Counted from the first letter of the stretch, positions 9,399 to 17,990 are shown. The stretch is 64,000 nt of DNA from Lysobacter capsici (GCF_018732085.1 NZ_CP076103.1:5642001-5706000); one strand, 5' to 3'. The notes: generated by a model not told the origin, from the sequence alone. A program made the numbers and translations.

Positions 9399-10742
9399 AT
9401 GACTGAGCAAGACATCAACGCCGGCGGACGCGTGGCGATCGTCGGCGGCGGCCTGGCCGGTTCGCTGCTGGCCTTGTCGCTGGCGCGCCAGGGCGTGGGC
9501 GTGGACGTGTACGAACGGCGCCCGGACCCGCGCGTCGGCCTGAGCGAGGGCGGGCGCTCGATCAACCTGGGCCTGTCCAAGCGTGGCATCCAGGCGCTGA
9601 CCGAGGTCGGCCTGATCGACCAGGTGATGCCGCTGTCGGTGGTGATGGGCGGCCGGGTGATCCATGCGCCCGACGGCAGCACCCGCTTCCAGCCCTACGG
9701 CAAGGACCGCGGCGAAGTGCTGCATTCGATCGACCGCAACGAACTCAACCGGCTGCTGCTCGATCACGCCCAGCGCCATCCGCAGGTGCGATTGCATTTC
9801 AACCATCGCCTGGACCGGATCGACAAGGCCCGGCGCGAGCTGGAATTCGATCACGACGGCGAGAAAGTGCGCGCGCAGCCGGCCTGGGTGGTCGGCGCGG
9901 ACGGCGCGTTCTCGCGCGCGCGCCAGGAAATGCAGCGCGGCGAACGCGCCGACTATCACCAGGAATACCTGGAGTGGGGCTACAAGGAACTGAGCCTGGC
10001 GGCGCTGCCCGGCGGCGGTTCGCAGATCGAACTCGAAGCGCTGCACGTGTGGCCGCGCGTGCATTGCTTCTTCGTGTCCCATCCCAACCGTGATGGGTCG
10101 CACACGCTGACCTTGTTCCTGCCGCATGAAGGGCCGGACAGTTTTGCCACCACGCGTACGCCGGATGAGGTGCGCGCGCTGTTCGGCAAGTATTTCCCGG
10201 ACTTGATCCCGCTGCTGCCCAACCTGGTCGACGACTGGGTCAGCCACCCGACCGGCTCGCTGATCACCACCCGCACCGCGCCGTGGAGCATGGACGAGTG
10301 GATCGTGCTGGTCGGCGACGCCTGCCACGCGGTGTATCCGTTCTACGGCCAGGGCATGAACTCGGCGTTCGAGGATTGCTCGGCGCTGATGGCCGCGTTC
10401 GCCGCGCACCCGCGCGACCGCCGCGCCGCCTTTATCGCCTATGAGCAGTCGCGGCGGCCGCATACCGACACCCTGGCCGAACTGTCGAAGGCCAATTTCA
10501 TCGAGCTCAAGCAGAAGGTGCAGTCGTTCTGGTTCCTCGCGCGCAAGCGCGTCGACGCCGCGCTCAACCGGCTGCTGCCCAAGACCTGGCTGCCGCTGTA
10601 CACCATGATCGCCCACACCACCATGCCGTACGGCGACGCGCTCAAGCGCTCGCGGCAGCAGGAGAAGATCCTGCTCGGCGCGGTGTCGGCGCTGGCCTTG
10701 GTGGTGGTCGGCGCGGGCGTGTGGGTGGGCCGGCTGCTCTGA
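9399..10742 (+). CDS. kmo: Kynurenine 3-monooxygenase
   Basis: This 447-residue FAD-dependent aromatic hydroxylase converts L-kynurenine to 3-hydroxykynurenine with NADPH and O2. Visible features are the Rossmann motif GGGLAGSLLALSLARQG (about 15-31), the substrate-side segment EGGRSINLGLSKRG and the second FAD motif GDACHAVYPFYGQGMNSAFEDC-like segment (about 306-327). A C-terminal hydrophobic helix near residues 425-445 fits the membrane-associated end of this family. No kynureninase or tryptophan dioxygenase lies in the window. Placement 40 bp after an NRPS-associated gene suggests either a housekeeping gene that happens to lie here or a supplier of a kynurenine-derived building block. Confidence 0.93.
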   Translation: MTEQDINAGGRVAIVGGGLAGSLLALSLARQGVGVDVYERRPDPRVGLSEGGRSINLGLSKRGIQALTEVGLIDQVMPLSVVMGGRVIHAPDGSTRFQPYGKDRGEVLHSIDRNELNRLLLDHAQRHPQVRLHFNHRLDRIDKARRELEFDHDGEKVRAQPAWVVGADGAFSRARQEMQRGERADYHQEYLEWGYKELSLAALPGGGSQIELEALHVWPRVHCFFVSHPNRDGSHTLTLFLPHEGPDSFATTRTPDEVRALFGKYFPDLIPLLPNLVDDWVSHPTGSLITTRTAPWSMDEWIVLVGDACHAVYPFYGQGMNSAFEDCSALMAAFAAHPRDRRAAFIAYEQSRRPHTDTLAELSKANFIELKQKVQSFWFLARKRVDAALNRLLPKTWLPLYTMIAHTTMPYGDALKRSRQQEKILLGAVSALALVVVGAGVWVGRLL

Positions 10743-10758
10743 GTCGGCGCCACCGGTG

Positions 10759-10778
10759 AGCCGCTTGCGCAAGCGGCT
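10759..10778 (+). terminator. Candidate terminator behind kmo
   Basis: A perfect 20 bp palindrome (AGCCGCTT-GCGC-AAGCGGCT) starts 17 bases after the kmo stop and is followed by TTTCAT. The U-tract is short, so termination may be weak or Rho-assisted. Confidence 0.55.
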
Positions 10779-10817
10779 TTCATCGGATCGACACGATCTT
10801 GCGATAAGGATATCGGC

Positions 10818-11171
10818 ATGAACGAGAACTCTGCGATCCAAGCCCGCCTGCCCCAGGCCGCCCTGACCGACGCCGAAGGCATCGAAACTGGCCTGAGCCA
10901 GGACGGACTCGCCCGCTGCGGCGAGCGCGAACTGGGGCTGTTGCGCGCGTTGCGTGGCTCGCGCGACGACGCGGCCATCCGGATGCCGTCGCATGGCGGC
11001 GCCGACCCAGGCCTGGGCGGCGGCTTGAGCCACGATGAGCGCGCGCTGCTGCTGGCCGCGTTCGGCATCGATGCGCGTACTCGCCCGTTGAGCCTGCTCG
11101 CGGTCGATTTCATCCGCACCCGCCGGCGTCTGCGCGACGCGCGGCCGCGAACCGCCGACGCGGCCTGCTGA
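10818..11171 (+). CDS. Hypothetical protein, 117 residues
   Basis: A small soluble protein with an AAGGA site (10806-10810) before its ATG. It is rich in charged residues and contains two glycine-rich turns (GGADPGLGGGL) in the middle. No family, signal peptide or membrane segment is recognised. It is separated from kmo by a candidate terminator, so it is probably transcribed on its own or with the next gene. Confidence 0.6.
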   Translation: MNENSAIQARLPQAALTDAEGIETGLSQDGLARCGERELGLLRALRGSRDDAAIRMPSHGGADPGLGGGLSHDERALLLAAFGIDARTRPLSLLAVDFIRTRRRLRDARPRTADAAC

Positions 11172-11236
11172 GTCCGGCCGCGGCGAAGCGCGACTACACT
11201 GACGGCGTCTAAACCGCCGCCATCGCGTACCGATCG

Positions 11237-11689
11237 ATGATCCACCGCAAGACCCAGCTCGACAGCACCGGTTGCGGCCTGGCCTGCGTGGCCATGCTGG
11301 GCCATATCGGCTATGCGCAAGCGCGTTCGCTCGCGCGCCAGCTCGGCATCGTGCCGAAAACGTCGGGCGAAGCCAGCGGCGGCAACGCTCGTCACAGACG
11401 CAAGGCCTACTACACCAGCGCCAACGAACTGGCGCGGATGCTGCGCCTGCTCGGCGCGCGTCCCGGCCGCGAGCGCATGCTCGAACGCGCCGATGCGCTC
11501 GACAGCGACGGCATTCTCGGCATCAACCCCAACCCGCGCGACGGCAACTGGCATTGGGTGGTGTACCTCCACGACGACCACGGCGGCTACGTGCTCGACC
11601 CCAATCCGCGCGTGTGCAGCGAGCGCCGCACCGATCTGCGCCGGATGCGCTGCCGCAGCTTCCTTCCAGTGCCTGCTCGCGCAGACTAA
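11237..11689 (+). CDS. C39-like cysteine protease domain protein
   Basis: At 150 residues this protein is little more than one papain-like C39 domain. It opens with QLDSTGCGLACVAML, the active-site cysteine motif. NWHWVVYLHDD carries the histidine and YVLDPNP the aspartate/asparagine. Bacteriocin exporters use this domain to cut double-glycine leaders, but here no ABC transporter or membrane segment is attached. Cytoplasmic location is inferred from the lack of a signal peptide. The substrate is unknown and the window shows no obvious leader peptide partner. The ATG at 11237 leaves only four residues before the catalytic domain. Confidence 0.8.
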   Translation: MIHRKTQLDSTGCGLACVAMLGHIGYAQARSLARQLGIVPKTSGEASGGNARHRRKAYYTSANELARMLRLLGARPGRERMLERADALDSDGILGINPNPRDGNWHWVVYLHDDHGGYVLDPNPRVCSERRTDLRRMRCRSFLPVPARAD

Positions 11690-11721
11690 TCGCGACACGC
11701 TCACCGCGACAAATAGACGGG

Positions 11722-13176
11722 CTACAGCGACTCCAGCGCCCGCCGCACCCGCCGCAGCGCCACGCCGATCTCCTCGGCATCGATCACCCCATAGCCGAAG
11801 GTGATCGCCGGCCGCGACAACGGCGCGATCGCGTAATCGTCGATCGACTCCGCGCCCGGCAACAGCGGCAGCGCACGCGCCAGGACCGCCGGCGCGAGCG
11901 CCGGATCGCGGATGCGCGCGGCCAGGTGCAGGCCGGCCTCGGACGGAATCGGCTGCATCCACGGATCGAGTTCGTCGCGCAATCCCACCAGCAAGGCATC
12001 GCGCCGCTCGCCGTAGATCGCGCGCATGCGCCGCACATGCCGGGCCAGATGGCCGTCGCGGATGAACGCGGCGAGCACCGACTGGCTGACGGTGTCGCAA
12101 TGCGAATCGGCGCAGTGCTTGACCGAGATAAGCGCATCGCGCGCCCACGCCGGCGCGACGACGAAGCCCTTGCGCAGCGCCGGGAACAGGCTCTTGGAAA
12201 ACGTGCCGACGTAGAACACCAGCGCATCGCGATCCAGCGTCTGCAAGGCATCCAGCGGACGGCCGCCGAAGCGGAACTCGCCGTCGTAATCGTCCTCGAT
12301 CACGATCGCGTTGCGTCGCCGTGCGAAGTCGAGCAAGGCGCGCCGCCGCGACAACGACAAGGCCACGCCGGTCGGCGACTGATGCGACGGGGTCACGCTG
12401 ATCACCCGCACGTCCTCGGGCAGTTGCTCCACGCACAGGCCCTCGTCGTCGACCGGCATCGGCACCAGGCGCGCACCGGCCGCGGCGAACGCGGCGCGCA
12501 CCGGCGGATAACCGGGCTCCTCGACCGCGACTTTGGTGACGCCCGGCGTCACCAGCAAACGCGCGAGCAGATCGAACGCCTGCTGCGCGCCGGAGGTCAC
12601 GATCACATCGTCGGCCACGCACGCCACCGCGCGCGCGAACGCGACGTGCTGGGCAATGGCCTCGCGCAATGGCGCGATGCCTTCCGACGGCGGATAGCTG
12701 AAACGGCTCTTCGACCAGCTGCGCAGCGATTGCGCCGACAAACGCCGCCACACGTCGTGGGGGAAATGGCGGTGATCGGGAATGCCCAGGCGGAAGCAGC
12801 GCTCGGGCAGTTGCCGCGGCGGGCCGGGGCGCAGGAACGGCGTACGCCACAACGGATTGAGCCGCGGGTCTTCGATGCCGGCCGCCAGCGAGCGCGGCCC
12901 GCGCCGGTCGCGGCGTCCGGCGACGTCGGCGATCACCGCCTTGGCGCCGGCGCGCGGGGTCACGTAGCCCTCGGCGATCAGCAGGTCGTACGCGGTCACC
13001 ACCGTGTTGCGCGCGATCCCGAGCGCGCTGGCGACCTGGCGCGTGGCCGGCAAGGCCGAACCCGCGGCCAGCCGGCCGTCGAGGATCGCCGCGCGCAGTT
13101 GCTGGTGCAGCGCCTGGGTCAGGGTGCCCTGGCCGCGGTCCGGCAAGGCCAGCGGAAACTGGAAAACTGGTTCCAT
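11722..13176 (-). CDS. MocR-type PLP-dependent transcriptional regulator
   Basis: This 484-residue protein has an N-terminal winged helix of the GntR group (LRAAILDGRLAAGSALPATR, then ASALGIARNTVVTAYDLL). A fold-type I aminotransferase domain follows with SVTPSHQSPTG and the PLP-lysine region FSKSLFPALRKGF. MocR proteins use the bound PLP to sense amino-acid or vitamin metabolites. The ATG at 13176 is preferred over an upstream codon because GGGGAG lies 5 bases in front of it. The gene is divergent from the glutathione transferase gene, and a palindrome lies between them, so that gene is its likely target. Confidence 0.92.
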   Translation of the reverse strand: MEPVFQFPLALPDRGQGTLTQALHQQLRAAILDGRLAAGSALPATRQVASALGIARNTVVTAYDLLIAEGYVTPRAGAKAVIADVAGRRDRRGPRSLAAGIEDPRLNPLWRTPFLRPGPPRQLPERCFRLGIPDHRHFPHDVWRRLSAQSLRSWSKSRFSYPPSEGIAPLREAIAQHVAFARAVACVADDVIVTSGAQQAFDLLARLLVTPGVTKVAVEEPGYPPVRAAFAAAGARLVPMPVDDEGLCVEQLPEDVRVISVTPSHQSPTGVALSLSRRRALLDFARRRNAIVIEDDYDGEFRFGGRPLDALQTLDRDALVFYVGTFSKSLFPALRKGFVVAPAWARDALISVKHCADSHCDTVSQSVLAAFIRDGHLARHVRRMRAIYGERRDALLVGLRDELDPWMQPIPSEAGLHLAARIRDPALAPAVLARALPLLPGAESIDDYAIAPLSRPAITFGYGVIDAEEIGVALRRVRRALESL

Positions 13177-13209
13177 CAAATCTCCCCAGGCTGGACCAAC
13201 CAAGGCACC

Positions 13210-13225
13210 AGCTTACCCCTAAGCT
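13210..13225. promoter_or_regulatory. Inverted repeat between MocR and GST genes
   Basis: AGCTTA-CCCC-TAAGCT is a perfect 6-4-6 inverted repeat in the 88 bp between the divergent starts. Position and symmetry suggest an operator for the MocR regulator; this is inference. Confidence 0.45.
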
Positions 13226-13264
13226 GACCCCATGAAAGCGGCCCCCGCCGCACGGAGCGCCCCC

Positions 13265-13960
13265 ATGATCGACCTGTATTTCGCCGCCACGCCCAACGGC
13301 CTCAAGCTGCGCTTGTACCTGGAAGAGACCGGCCTGGCCCACCGCGTGGTGCCGGTCAAGCTGTCGGCCGGCGAGCAGTTCCAGCCGGACTTCCTGGCGA
13401 TTTCGCCGAACAACAAGATCCCGGCGATCGTCGACCACGCCCCCGCCGACGGCGGCGAGCCGCTGGCGGTGTTCGAATCCGGCGCGATCTTGCTCTACCT
13501 CGCACGCAAGACCGGCCTGCTGTGGCCGCGCGAGGAACGCGCGCAGCTGCAGGCCACTCAGTGGCTGTTCTGGCAGATGGCCGGGCTCGGCCCGATGGCC
13601 GGCCAGGCCGGGCACTTCCGCGCCCACGCGCCCGAAGCGGTGCCGTATGCGATCGAGCGCTATACCCGCGAGGTGAAGCGTCTGTTCGGCGTGCTTGACC
13701 GGCAATTGCAGGGACGCGACTTCATCGCTGGCGAGACCTACTCCATCGCCGATGTCGCCTGCTATCCGTGGATCGTGCCGCACGCCGGGCTGGGCCAGAC
13801 CCTCGCCGACACGCCGAACCTGCAGGCCTGGTTCGAACGCATCCGCGCGCGGCCGGCGACGCAGCGCGCGTACCAGGGCGTCGACGATCCGTATGCGAAG
13901 ACGGCGAACTTCAGCGACGCCGAACGCAAGGTCTTGTTCGGGCAAGGCGCGCAGAAGTAA
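13265..13960 (+). CDS. Glutathione S-transferase family protein, YfcG-like
   Basis: A 231-residue cytoplasmic protein with an N-terminal thioredoxin-like domain. Its TPNGLKLRLYLEE and ISPNNKIPAIVD segments match the YfcG/Nu-class disulfide-bond oxidoreductases, which use the TPNG turn instead of a catalytic Tyr, Ser or Cys. The C-terminal helical domain contains the GETYSIADVACYPW signature typical of the family. GGAG at 13254-13257 supports the start at 13265 rather than the upstream ATG at 13232. It is probably controlled by the divergent MocR regulator. Confidence 0.9.
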   Translation: MIDLYFAATPNGLKLRLYLEETGLAHRVVPVKLSAGEQFQPDFLAISPNNKIPAIVDHAPADGGEPLAVFESGAILLYLARKTGLLWPREERAQLQATQWLFWQMAGLGPMAGQAGHFRAHAPEAVPYAIERYTREVKRLFGVLDRQLQGRDFIAGETYSIADVACYPWIVPHAGLGQTLADTPNLQAWFERIRARPATQRAYQGVDDPYAKTANFSDAERKVLFGQGAQK

Positions 13961-14034
13961 GCGGCGACTTCAACGCAGGCGACAACGCGGTTCGGACACC
14001 GGCACCGCTCCACCGCGTCAATAGCGACACATCG

Positions 14035-14064
14035 CATTCCCGCCCGTTCGTATCTGCGGGAATG
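14035..14064. repeat. CATTCCCGC...GCGGGAATG palindrome
   Basis: Nine-base perfect arms separated by 12 bases lie in the 208 bp between the GST and MBL genes. The motif resembles the dispersed ATTCCCGC/GCGGGAAT palindromes of many proteobacteria. It may also act as a weak terminator for the GST transcript. Confidence 0.5.
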
Positions 14065-14168
14065 CCGGAATCGAAACAACGAATCGAACGCAAGACGGCC
14101 CAGGCCGTCATGGCAACGCTTTGCCCGCTCGAACCAGAAACCACATCGCCACCTCCACGAGGCCCGCC

Positions 14169-14972
14169 ATGCATCCGATCTGCGAAACCTGCGGCACCCA
14201 ATTCGCCGAATCCTCCGCGCCGCCCGAGCGCTGCCCGATCTGCGAAGACGAACGCCAGTACGTCGGCTGGAACGGCCAGCGCTGGACCACCCTTGAGGCG
14301 ATGGCGGAACGCTACAGCCTGCGTTTCGAAGACGACGCCGGCGTGCTCGGCATCGGCCTGAGCCCGGACTTCGCCATCAATCAACGCGCGATCTATCTGC
14401 AGACCGACGCCGGCAACATCCTGTGGGAGTGCCTGACCCTGGTCACCGAGGACGCCGTGGCCGAATTGAAGGCGCGCGGCGGCGTCGACCTGATCGCGAT
14501 CTCGCACCCGCACTTCTACGCCTCCATGGTCGAATGGAGCCAGGCGCTCGGCGGCGTGCCGATCTATCTGCACGAGGCCGACCGCGAATGGGTGCAGCGC
14601 GATTCGCCGCTGATCCGCTACTGGAGCGGCGACGAACTGCCGCTGTCGCCCGACGTCACCCTGATCCGCTGCGGCGGCCATTTCACCGGCAGCACCGCGC
14701 TGCACTGGCGTCGCGGCGGCGAACGCGGCGATGCGCTGTTCCCCGGCGACGCGCTGCAGGTCGTGTCCGACCGCCGCCATGTGACCTTCATGTACAGCTA
14801 CCCGAACTACATCCCGATGAAGCCGAGCGACGTGCAGGCGATGCAACAGCGCGTGTCGCGCTACGGGTTCGAGGATGTGTACGGGTACACCTGGGGACGC
14901 AACATCGTCGGCGGCGGACGCGAGGCGGTGGGTGCGTCGTTCGAACGTTACTTTGCCGCGATTGCGGCTTGA
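14169..14972 (+). CDS. Metallo-beta-lactamase-fold hydrolase with N-terminal zinc ribbon
   Basis: This 267-residue protein begins with two CxxC pairs (CETC and CPIC, residues 4-24), a rubredoxin-like or zinc ribbon motif. The MBL fold follows: SHPHFYASMVEW is the first metal loop, RCGGHFTGS the next histidine and FPGDALQ the bridging aspartate. The usual HxHxDH is reduced to HPHF, with alanine or tyrosine where Asp-His would stand, so only part of the metal site is canonical. The ATG at 14169 has GAGG just upstream and starts right before the zinc ribbon. Substrate unknown. Confidence 0.85.
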   Translation: MHPICETCGTQFAESSAPPERCPICEDERQYVGWNGQRWTTLEAMAERYSLRFEDDAGVLGIGLSPDFAINQRAIYLQTDAGNILWECLTLVTEDAVAELKARGGVDLIAISHPHFYASMVEWSQALGGVPIYLHEADREWVQRDSPLIRYWSGDELPLSPDVTLIRCGGHFTGSTALHWRRGGERGDALFPGDALQVVSDRRHVTFMYSYPNYIPMKPSDVQAMQQRVSRYGFEDVYGYTWGRNIVGGGREAVGASFERYFAAIAA

Positions 14973-15092
14973 GCGGTGGGCGTTCGATCGAATGTTGCCT
15001 GAGCGACCGCGGCACGCTTGATGGATGCCGCGTCGTTTATGGGGTTCTTCGGTCCCTTCTGAGTTTTCGACTTTTTTGCTGGAGCTATTGCC

Positions 15093-15566
15093 ATGACGCT
15101 TGGTCCGGACACATTGCATCAGTACCTGCCGGCGCGCATCAGCGCCAGCGCCGACCTGCCGTGGATTCCCTCGGCTACCCGCGGCAAGTACGCCAAGCCG
15201 CTGCGCTTCTTCGCCGAGGACCGCGGCTTCGTCGAACTGCTGCGCATGGACCCCGGCGTGACCATGCCGCTGCACCGGCACACCGGTGAGATCCACGCCT
15301 ACAACCTCAGCGGCACCCGCCAGCTATGCACCGGCGAACTGATCGGCCCTGGCGACTACGTGTTCGAACCGTCCGGCAATGTCGACTGGTGGAAGATCGT
15401 CGGCAACGAGCCGATGATCGCGCTGGTGGTGGTGATGGGCACGGTCGAATTTCTCGGCCCGGGCGGCAGCGTGCGTGCGCGTGCCAACGCCACGACCCAG
15501 CGCGCGGAGTACGAGCGGTATTGCCGCGAGCATCGGCGGACGGTGCTGGATCTGACCGATCGGTAG
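15093..15566 (+). CDS. Cupin protein of the 2,4'-dihydroxyacetophenone dioxygenase family
   Basis: A 157-residue single-domain cupin. The metal-binding first motif is seen in MPLHRHTGEIHAYNLSG (two His and a Glu, then a further His). The second motif follows as GPGDYVFEPSG. The surrounding segments (KPLRFFAEDRGFVELLRMDPG) resemble proteins named after 2,4'-dihydroxyacetophenone dioxygenase, which cleave a C-C bond with non-haem iron. Family naming rests on remembered similarity; the true substrate is unknown. It stands alone, with repeats immediately downstream. Confidence 0.8.
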   Translation: MTLGPDTLHQYLPARISASADLPWIPSATRGKYAKPLRFFAEDRGFVELLRMDPGVTMPLHRHTGEIHAYNLSGTRQLCTGELIGPGDYVFEPSGNVDWWKIVGNEPMIALVVVMGTVEFLGPGGSVRARANATTQRAEYERYCREHRRTVLDLTDR

Positions 15567-15572
15567 GTCGGC

Positions 15573-15607
15573 GGGAATCGGGAATCGGGAATCGGGAATC
15601 GGGAATC
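15573..15607. repeat. Tandem repeat, 5 x GGGAATC
   Basis: Five exact head-to-tail copies of the heptamer GGGAATC lie 6 bases after the cupin stop. Runs like this are frequent between genes of Xanthomonadaceae and tend to vary in copy number between strains. Confidence 0.85.
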
Positions 15608-15682
15608 GATTAGAGTTTGGGACGTTCGATCCGAATCCGGAGCATCGCAACCACCAACGACTGCGCAGGTTTCGAGTTTTTT

Positions 15683-15775
15683 TGTGGGAGGGGCTTCAGC
15701 CCCGACGCCTTTCACTCAGATCGCAGCATCCACCATTACGGATCGAGAAACGTCGGGGCTCAAGCCCCTCCCACG
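15683..15775. repeat. REP-like palindrome pair, inverted
   Basis: GTGGGAGGGGCTTCAGCCCC followed by GACGC (to 15708) faces its reverse complement at 15752-15775, 43 bases apart. Each copy contains the small stem GGGGCTT-CAGCCCC, and the two together can fold into a longer hairpin. At least nine copies occur in the window. Confidence 0.8.
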
Positions 15776-15814
15776 AGATCCCGCGGTTGCACGCGCGATC
15801 GGGATTGGCTGCGA

Positions 15815-16162
15815 TCAACCCTCGACGAACGCCTGCAACCGCAACAGCGCCTGCTCCCACTGCCCGGCGATGCTCTCCAGCGAACGTCGCGCCTCATCGA
15901 TCTGCGCGGGCTCGAACTCCCACAGACGTTCGCGCCCGACCTTCAGGTCGCGTGCCAGTCCCACTTCAGCCAACACCTGCAGATGCTTGGTCACCGCCTG
16001 CCGGCTGATCTGCGTGGTCGCGGTCAACTGCGCGATCGAAAACGCCCCGCCCGCGCACAAGGCCACCAGCAAGCGGAGCCGCGTCTCGTCGCCGAGCGCA
16101 CCGAACACCCGCGCCGACTTGCGCAGCGCGGGCGCCTTCAACGCCGCCGGCTTAGCTGACAT
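15815..16162 (-). CDS. ArsR-family transcriptional regulator
   Basis: A 115-residue winged-helix repressor with ALGDETRLRLLVALC at the start and the recognition helix region TQISRQAVTKHLQVLAEVGL. No metal-binding CxC motif is present in the DNA-binding helix, so it is not a classical arsenic sensor. Its start overlaps the end of the AHSA1 gene by 11 bp in the same operon. This ArsR plus SRPBCC pairing is common, and the regulator probably controls its own operon. Confidence 0.9.
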   Translation of the reverse strand: MSAKPAALKAPALRKSARVFGALGDETRLRLLVALCAGGAFSIAQLTATTQISRQAVTKHLQVLAEVGLARDLKVGRERLWEFEPAQIDEARRSLESIAGQWEQALLRLQAFVEG

Positions 16163-16610
16163 AGCGTTCGATGTTCTTGATCTGCTCGTCCCAGCCGCCG
16201 GAATTCATCCGGAACGCTTCCTCGCGCCGCGCCGCCGGCACCTTGTCGAAGCCGGACTCGACCGTGCGAAGCAGCGTCCCGCCCTCGACCTCTTCGAGCG
16301 TGAACTCCACCAGCGTCGGCTCCTCCTTGGAGTAGTCGACCGCCGGATCGACCGCATACGGATGCCAGTTGAACGAGAACAGCCGCTGCGGCTGCAGTTC
16401 GCGCACGACCACCCGCATCAGCAGATGCTCGTAGCCCGGATAGGTGATGTATCCCTGGGTGACTTCCCCGGGGACAAAGCGCTGGCCCTCGAACTTCACG
16501 CCGAACCACTGGCCGAAGGACTCGGCGTCGGTCAACGCGTGCCAGACCTTGGCGCGCGGGGCCTTGAGCAGGATCTGGCGTTCGATACGGTCGGTAGATG
16601 ATGCGTTCAT
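16152..16610 (-). CDS. SRPBCC (AHSA1-type) domain protein
   Basis: A 152-residue START-like ligand-binding protein. Recognisable parts are LLKAPRAKVWHALTDAESFGQWFG at the N-terminus and the C-terminal helix SGGWDEQIKNIERYVS, both typical of Aha1-like/CalC family members. The ATG at 16610 has AGGAGG in front and is chosen over codons further upstream. It is the first gene of the pair with the ArsR regulator. The ligand or reaction is unknown. Confidence 0.9.
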   Translation of the reverse strand: MNASSTDRIERQILLKAPRAKVWHALTDAESFGQWFGVKFEGQRFVPGEVTQGYITYPGYEHLLMRVVVRELQPQRLFSFNWHPYAVDPAVDYSKEEPTLVEFTLEEVEGGTLLRTVESGFDKVPAARREEAFRMNSGGWDEQIKNIERYVS

Positions 16611-16667
16611 GACAGGCAACCTCCTGGGTGCATTTCGTGCCGGCATGCTGCCACGGCCTAAATGCAA

Positions 16668-17990
16668 CCGTCAAGTTGCCTGTTTATATTCGCCGGATTG
16701 CTCCGCGCGATGTCGACGCCGAACCTGCGCGAACGATCAGAGCGGCCACTTCCTGCCTGCGATCTCGTCGATCGACCGATGCTGCTTGTGGTCGCATTGA
16801 TTGAAGCGCTCCACACGGTCGCAGGTGCGAGAATTCGCAGATCCAAGCGTACACCGCAGTTCCTCGTCGAGATGGGCGACCGTCATGCGCGGCTCACTGG
16901 CCTTCCCGCCTATGCGTGCCTGCCCGTCGTCGAGGTAGTTCGCGATCTCGCGCATATGTCGTTCGCCAGCGCAAACAACCAGGCGCTGACGATCCGATCG
17001 CGCCGAAACCGATTCATCAACCTCAGCCACACCAGCCGCGGAACCGAGCTGAGTCGATCGCCCGCATCCAAGCGGACGCCGCTCCAGAAAAAACGCACAC
17101 TTCGCCGGGCACCGCGCTGTGATCGCGCAGATAGTCCGTCAGTACGTGACGCGGACGGCCGAATGCCCGATGTAGGGACAGATCGACCTGGAGCAGGTAA
17201 GCGCCCAAGCCGATCGATTTTCTGATGCTTCATGCAAGCCACGTCCTTGGCAATCCGGCATTGCCGATAAAGGGTCGGACCTGGGCGGCCTGAGAATCCT
17301 CCGCTGCCAGATCCCTCCTCGGGCTCGCTCCGCAGACCGGCCGATTGATGGCGCCGCGGCTCAATAGTATGCCGGCCATGGACGGAACGAGCGCGGCCCG
17401 GCGCGCCTGGCGCGCAGGCCCCGACCGCCTCGCGGTCGCCATTTCAGAACCATCCGCGATGGATGTCGCGCTGTGTTCCAAGCGCACATCCGGTCGAGGT
17501 GCCGATCGGTTCCATCCGCGGCCATTCCAACGCAATCGACCGACACGCGCGCGAACGCCGAAATGCCGGAACGCCGCTCGATCGCGCGCCGACCGCATGA
17601 CGTTTGTCATCGATCGCCACTGCACCGCGCCAGATCGCCGGCATCGCCTCAATGCAAGCGTCACCGCGCATACAATGCGCGGGCCTTCGTTCGCTTCGGA
17701 CTCGCGCAAACGCTCGCAGGCCGAGATTGCAACCGATACGCCGCTCTCGGCATCACCACTATCAACTCCCCCGCCAGACCGATACTGGATGCCCCCATCG
17801 CCGCGTCACCGATACGATGGCGAGCCGCGCGGCTCGTCCCCTCGACGCATCGTCCGCCGTCCCCGCTCGCGCGATCGCCCGTCCGCTTGCATGCCGCCTG
17901 ACGCGGAGATTTACGTCGGATGTGTTTGTTTGTATTGCCCCGACCGACCGCATCGGCCGGCGCTACCATGCCGGCTCGCATGAGGTGGCC
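16668..17990. other. 1.3 kb stretch without a confident gene
   Basis: No reading frame here shows a known family, a good ribosome site and plausible length together. On the minus strand, 17023-17208 and 16737-17030 give two adjoining frames whose composition looks more protein-like than the surrounding shadows (for example LLQVDLSLHRAFGRPRH and REIANYLDDGQARIGG). They could be pieces of one eroded gene. The right end holds the promoter side of the RstA-like regulator. Confidence 0.4.

Noticed and set aside
9252..13945. Overlapping minus-strand frames opposite kmo and the following genes
   Set aside because: High-GC shadows; kmo, C39 and GST on the plus strand carry recognisable motifs.
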